Assembly: GCA_003506745.1 (NCBI GenBank)
Contig: DNYQ01000127.1
Coordinates: 1 to 7,373 of the forward strand
From: Syntrophaceae bacterium
GTDB lineage: Bacteria; Desulfobacterota; Syntrophia; Syntrophales; Smithellaceae
DNA: 7,373 nucleotides
Direction of reading: 5' to 3'
The position numbers and the translations under genes were made by a program. Of the stretch, positions 7,201-7,373 are shown piece after piece (positions within the stretch are counted from its first letter, which is position 1; each line of letters begins with the position of its first letter). Under the pieces are notes generated by a model that worked only from the letters and a program-made list of their open reading frames with translations, was not told the origin of the DNA and made no database searches.

Positions 7201-7373
7201 GACGGTCAGCGTTATCCTGGCCGGTTTGATTCCGATTATGTTCAGTTCCGGCACTGGCGCGGACGTCATGAAGCGCATTGCCGCCCCCATGGTTGGCGGT
7301 GTGATTACCTCTACTATTCTGGAGTTGATTATTTATCCGGCAATCTATATGATTTGGCGTGGTCGAAGTTTAG
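4205..7373 (+). CDS. cusA: Heavy-metal RND efflux pump, CusA-type Cu(I)/Ag(I) transporter (3' end just outside window)
   Basis: This proton-driven inner-membrane pump of the HME-RND family should take metal from periplasm or cytoplasm and feed it to the channel. The frame gives 1056 codons without a stop up to 7372. E. coli CusA has 1047 residues, so only a few C-terminal residues should be missing. The first membrane helix is near residues 13-34. The TM4 segment reads [21 protein letters not shown], as in CusA and unlike the DGA form of CzcA. The metal relay is complete by alignment from memory: Met392/Met1022, Met404/Met482, Met411/Met497, and the periplasmic cluster Met569, Met619 (PLEM), Met668 (RIDM). 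Charged proton-relay positions Asp406, Glu954 and Lys997 are also present. A Pro/Gly/Met-rich insertion of about 20 residues lies near 787-807. ATG 4205 follows the adaptor by 17 nt with a modest RBS. TAG at 7371-7373 is out of frame and is not its stop. Confidence 0.96.
   Translation, partial: [1056 protein letters not shown]

Noticed and set aside
7371..7373. TAG at the window end as the pump stop codon
   Set aside because: The pump frame reads TTA at 7370-7372, so this TAG is in another frame and the gene continues past the window.

Overview
The window carries six genes, all on the + strand and tightly packed. They form two functional blocks: the end of a methionine-biosynthesis pair (metX, metW), then a four-gene heavy-metal efflux cluster (a YtkA/FixH-like periplasmic protein, a TolC-type outer-membrane channel, a CusB-type adaptor and a CusA-type RND pump). 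The moderate GC by eye, the metX-metW pair, and the diderm cell plan required by a tripartite efflux system point to a Gram-negative proteobacterium in the broad sense. The protein style fits Desulfobacterota (former Deltaproteobacteria, for example a Syntrophales-like lineage). That placement is an impression from sequence style, not the result of a search.

Layout: positions 1-643 hold the C-terminal part of MetX, cut at the left edge just after where the catalytic serine should lie. MetW (633-1241) overlaps it by 11 nt. A 42-nt gap with no convincing terminator or promoter follows. The efflux cluster then runs from 1284 to the right edge: YtkA-like protein (1284-1673), outer-membrane channel (1657-2937, 17-nt overlap), adaptor (2934-4187, 4-nt ATGA overlap) and pump (4205 to beyond 7373, 17-nt gap). 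The pump frame is open to the last base and lacks only a few C-terminal residues by comparison with E. coli CusA as I remember it. The spacing implies one translationally coupled operon, possibly co-transcribed with metXW.

How the genes work together: MetX acylates homoserine, and MetW is its usual operon partner. In the efflux block, the pump keeps every methionine of the Cu(I)/Ag(I) relay known from E. coli CusA, so the system most likely exports Cu(I)/Ag(I) rather than Zn/Co/Cd. No CusF gene or CusRS-type regulator lies in the window. The small secreted protein with an MxxMxxMxxM run may be the periplasmic metal carrier. The adaptor has His residues instead of the N-terminal Met residues used by E. 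coli CusB.

The most unusual DNA signal is a perfect 15-bp inverted repeat with an 11-nt loop inside the start of the adaptor gene, over the signal-peptide cleavage site and a His-rich segment. I see no CRISPR array, RNA gene, insertion sequence or clearly undescribed multi-gene system. This is a recognisable Cus-like operon with some distinctive variations.
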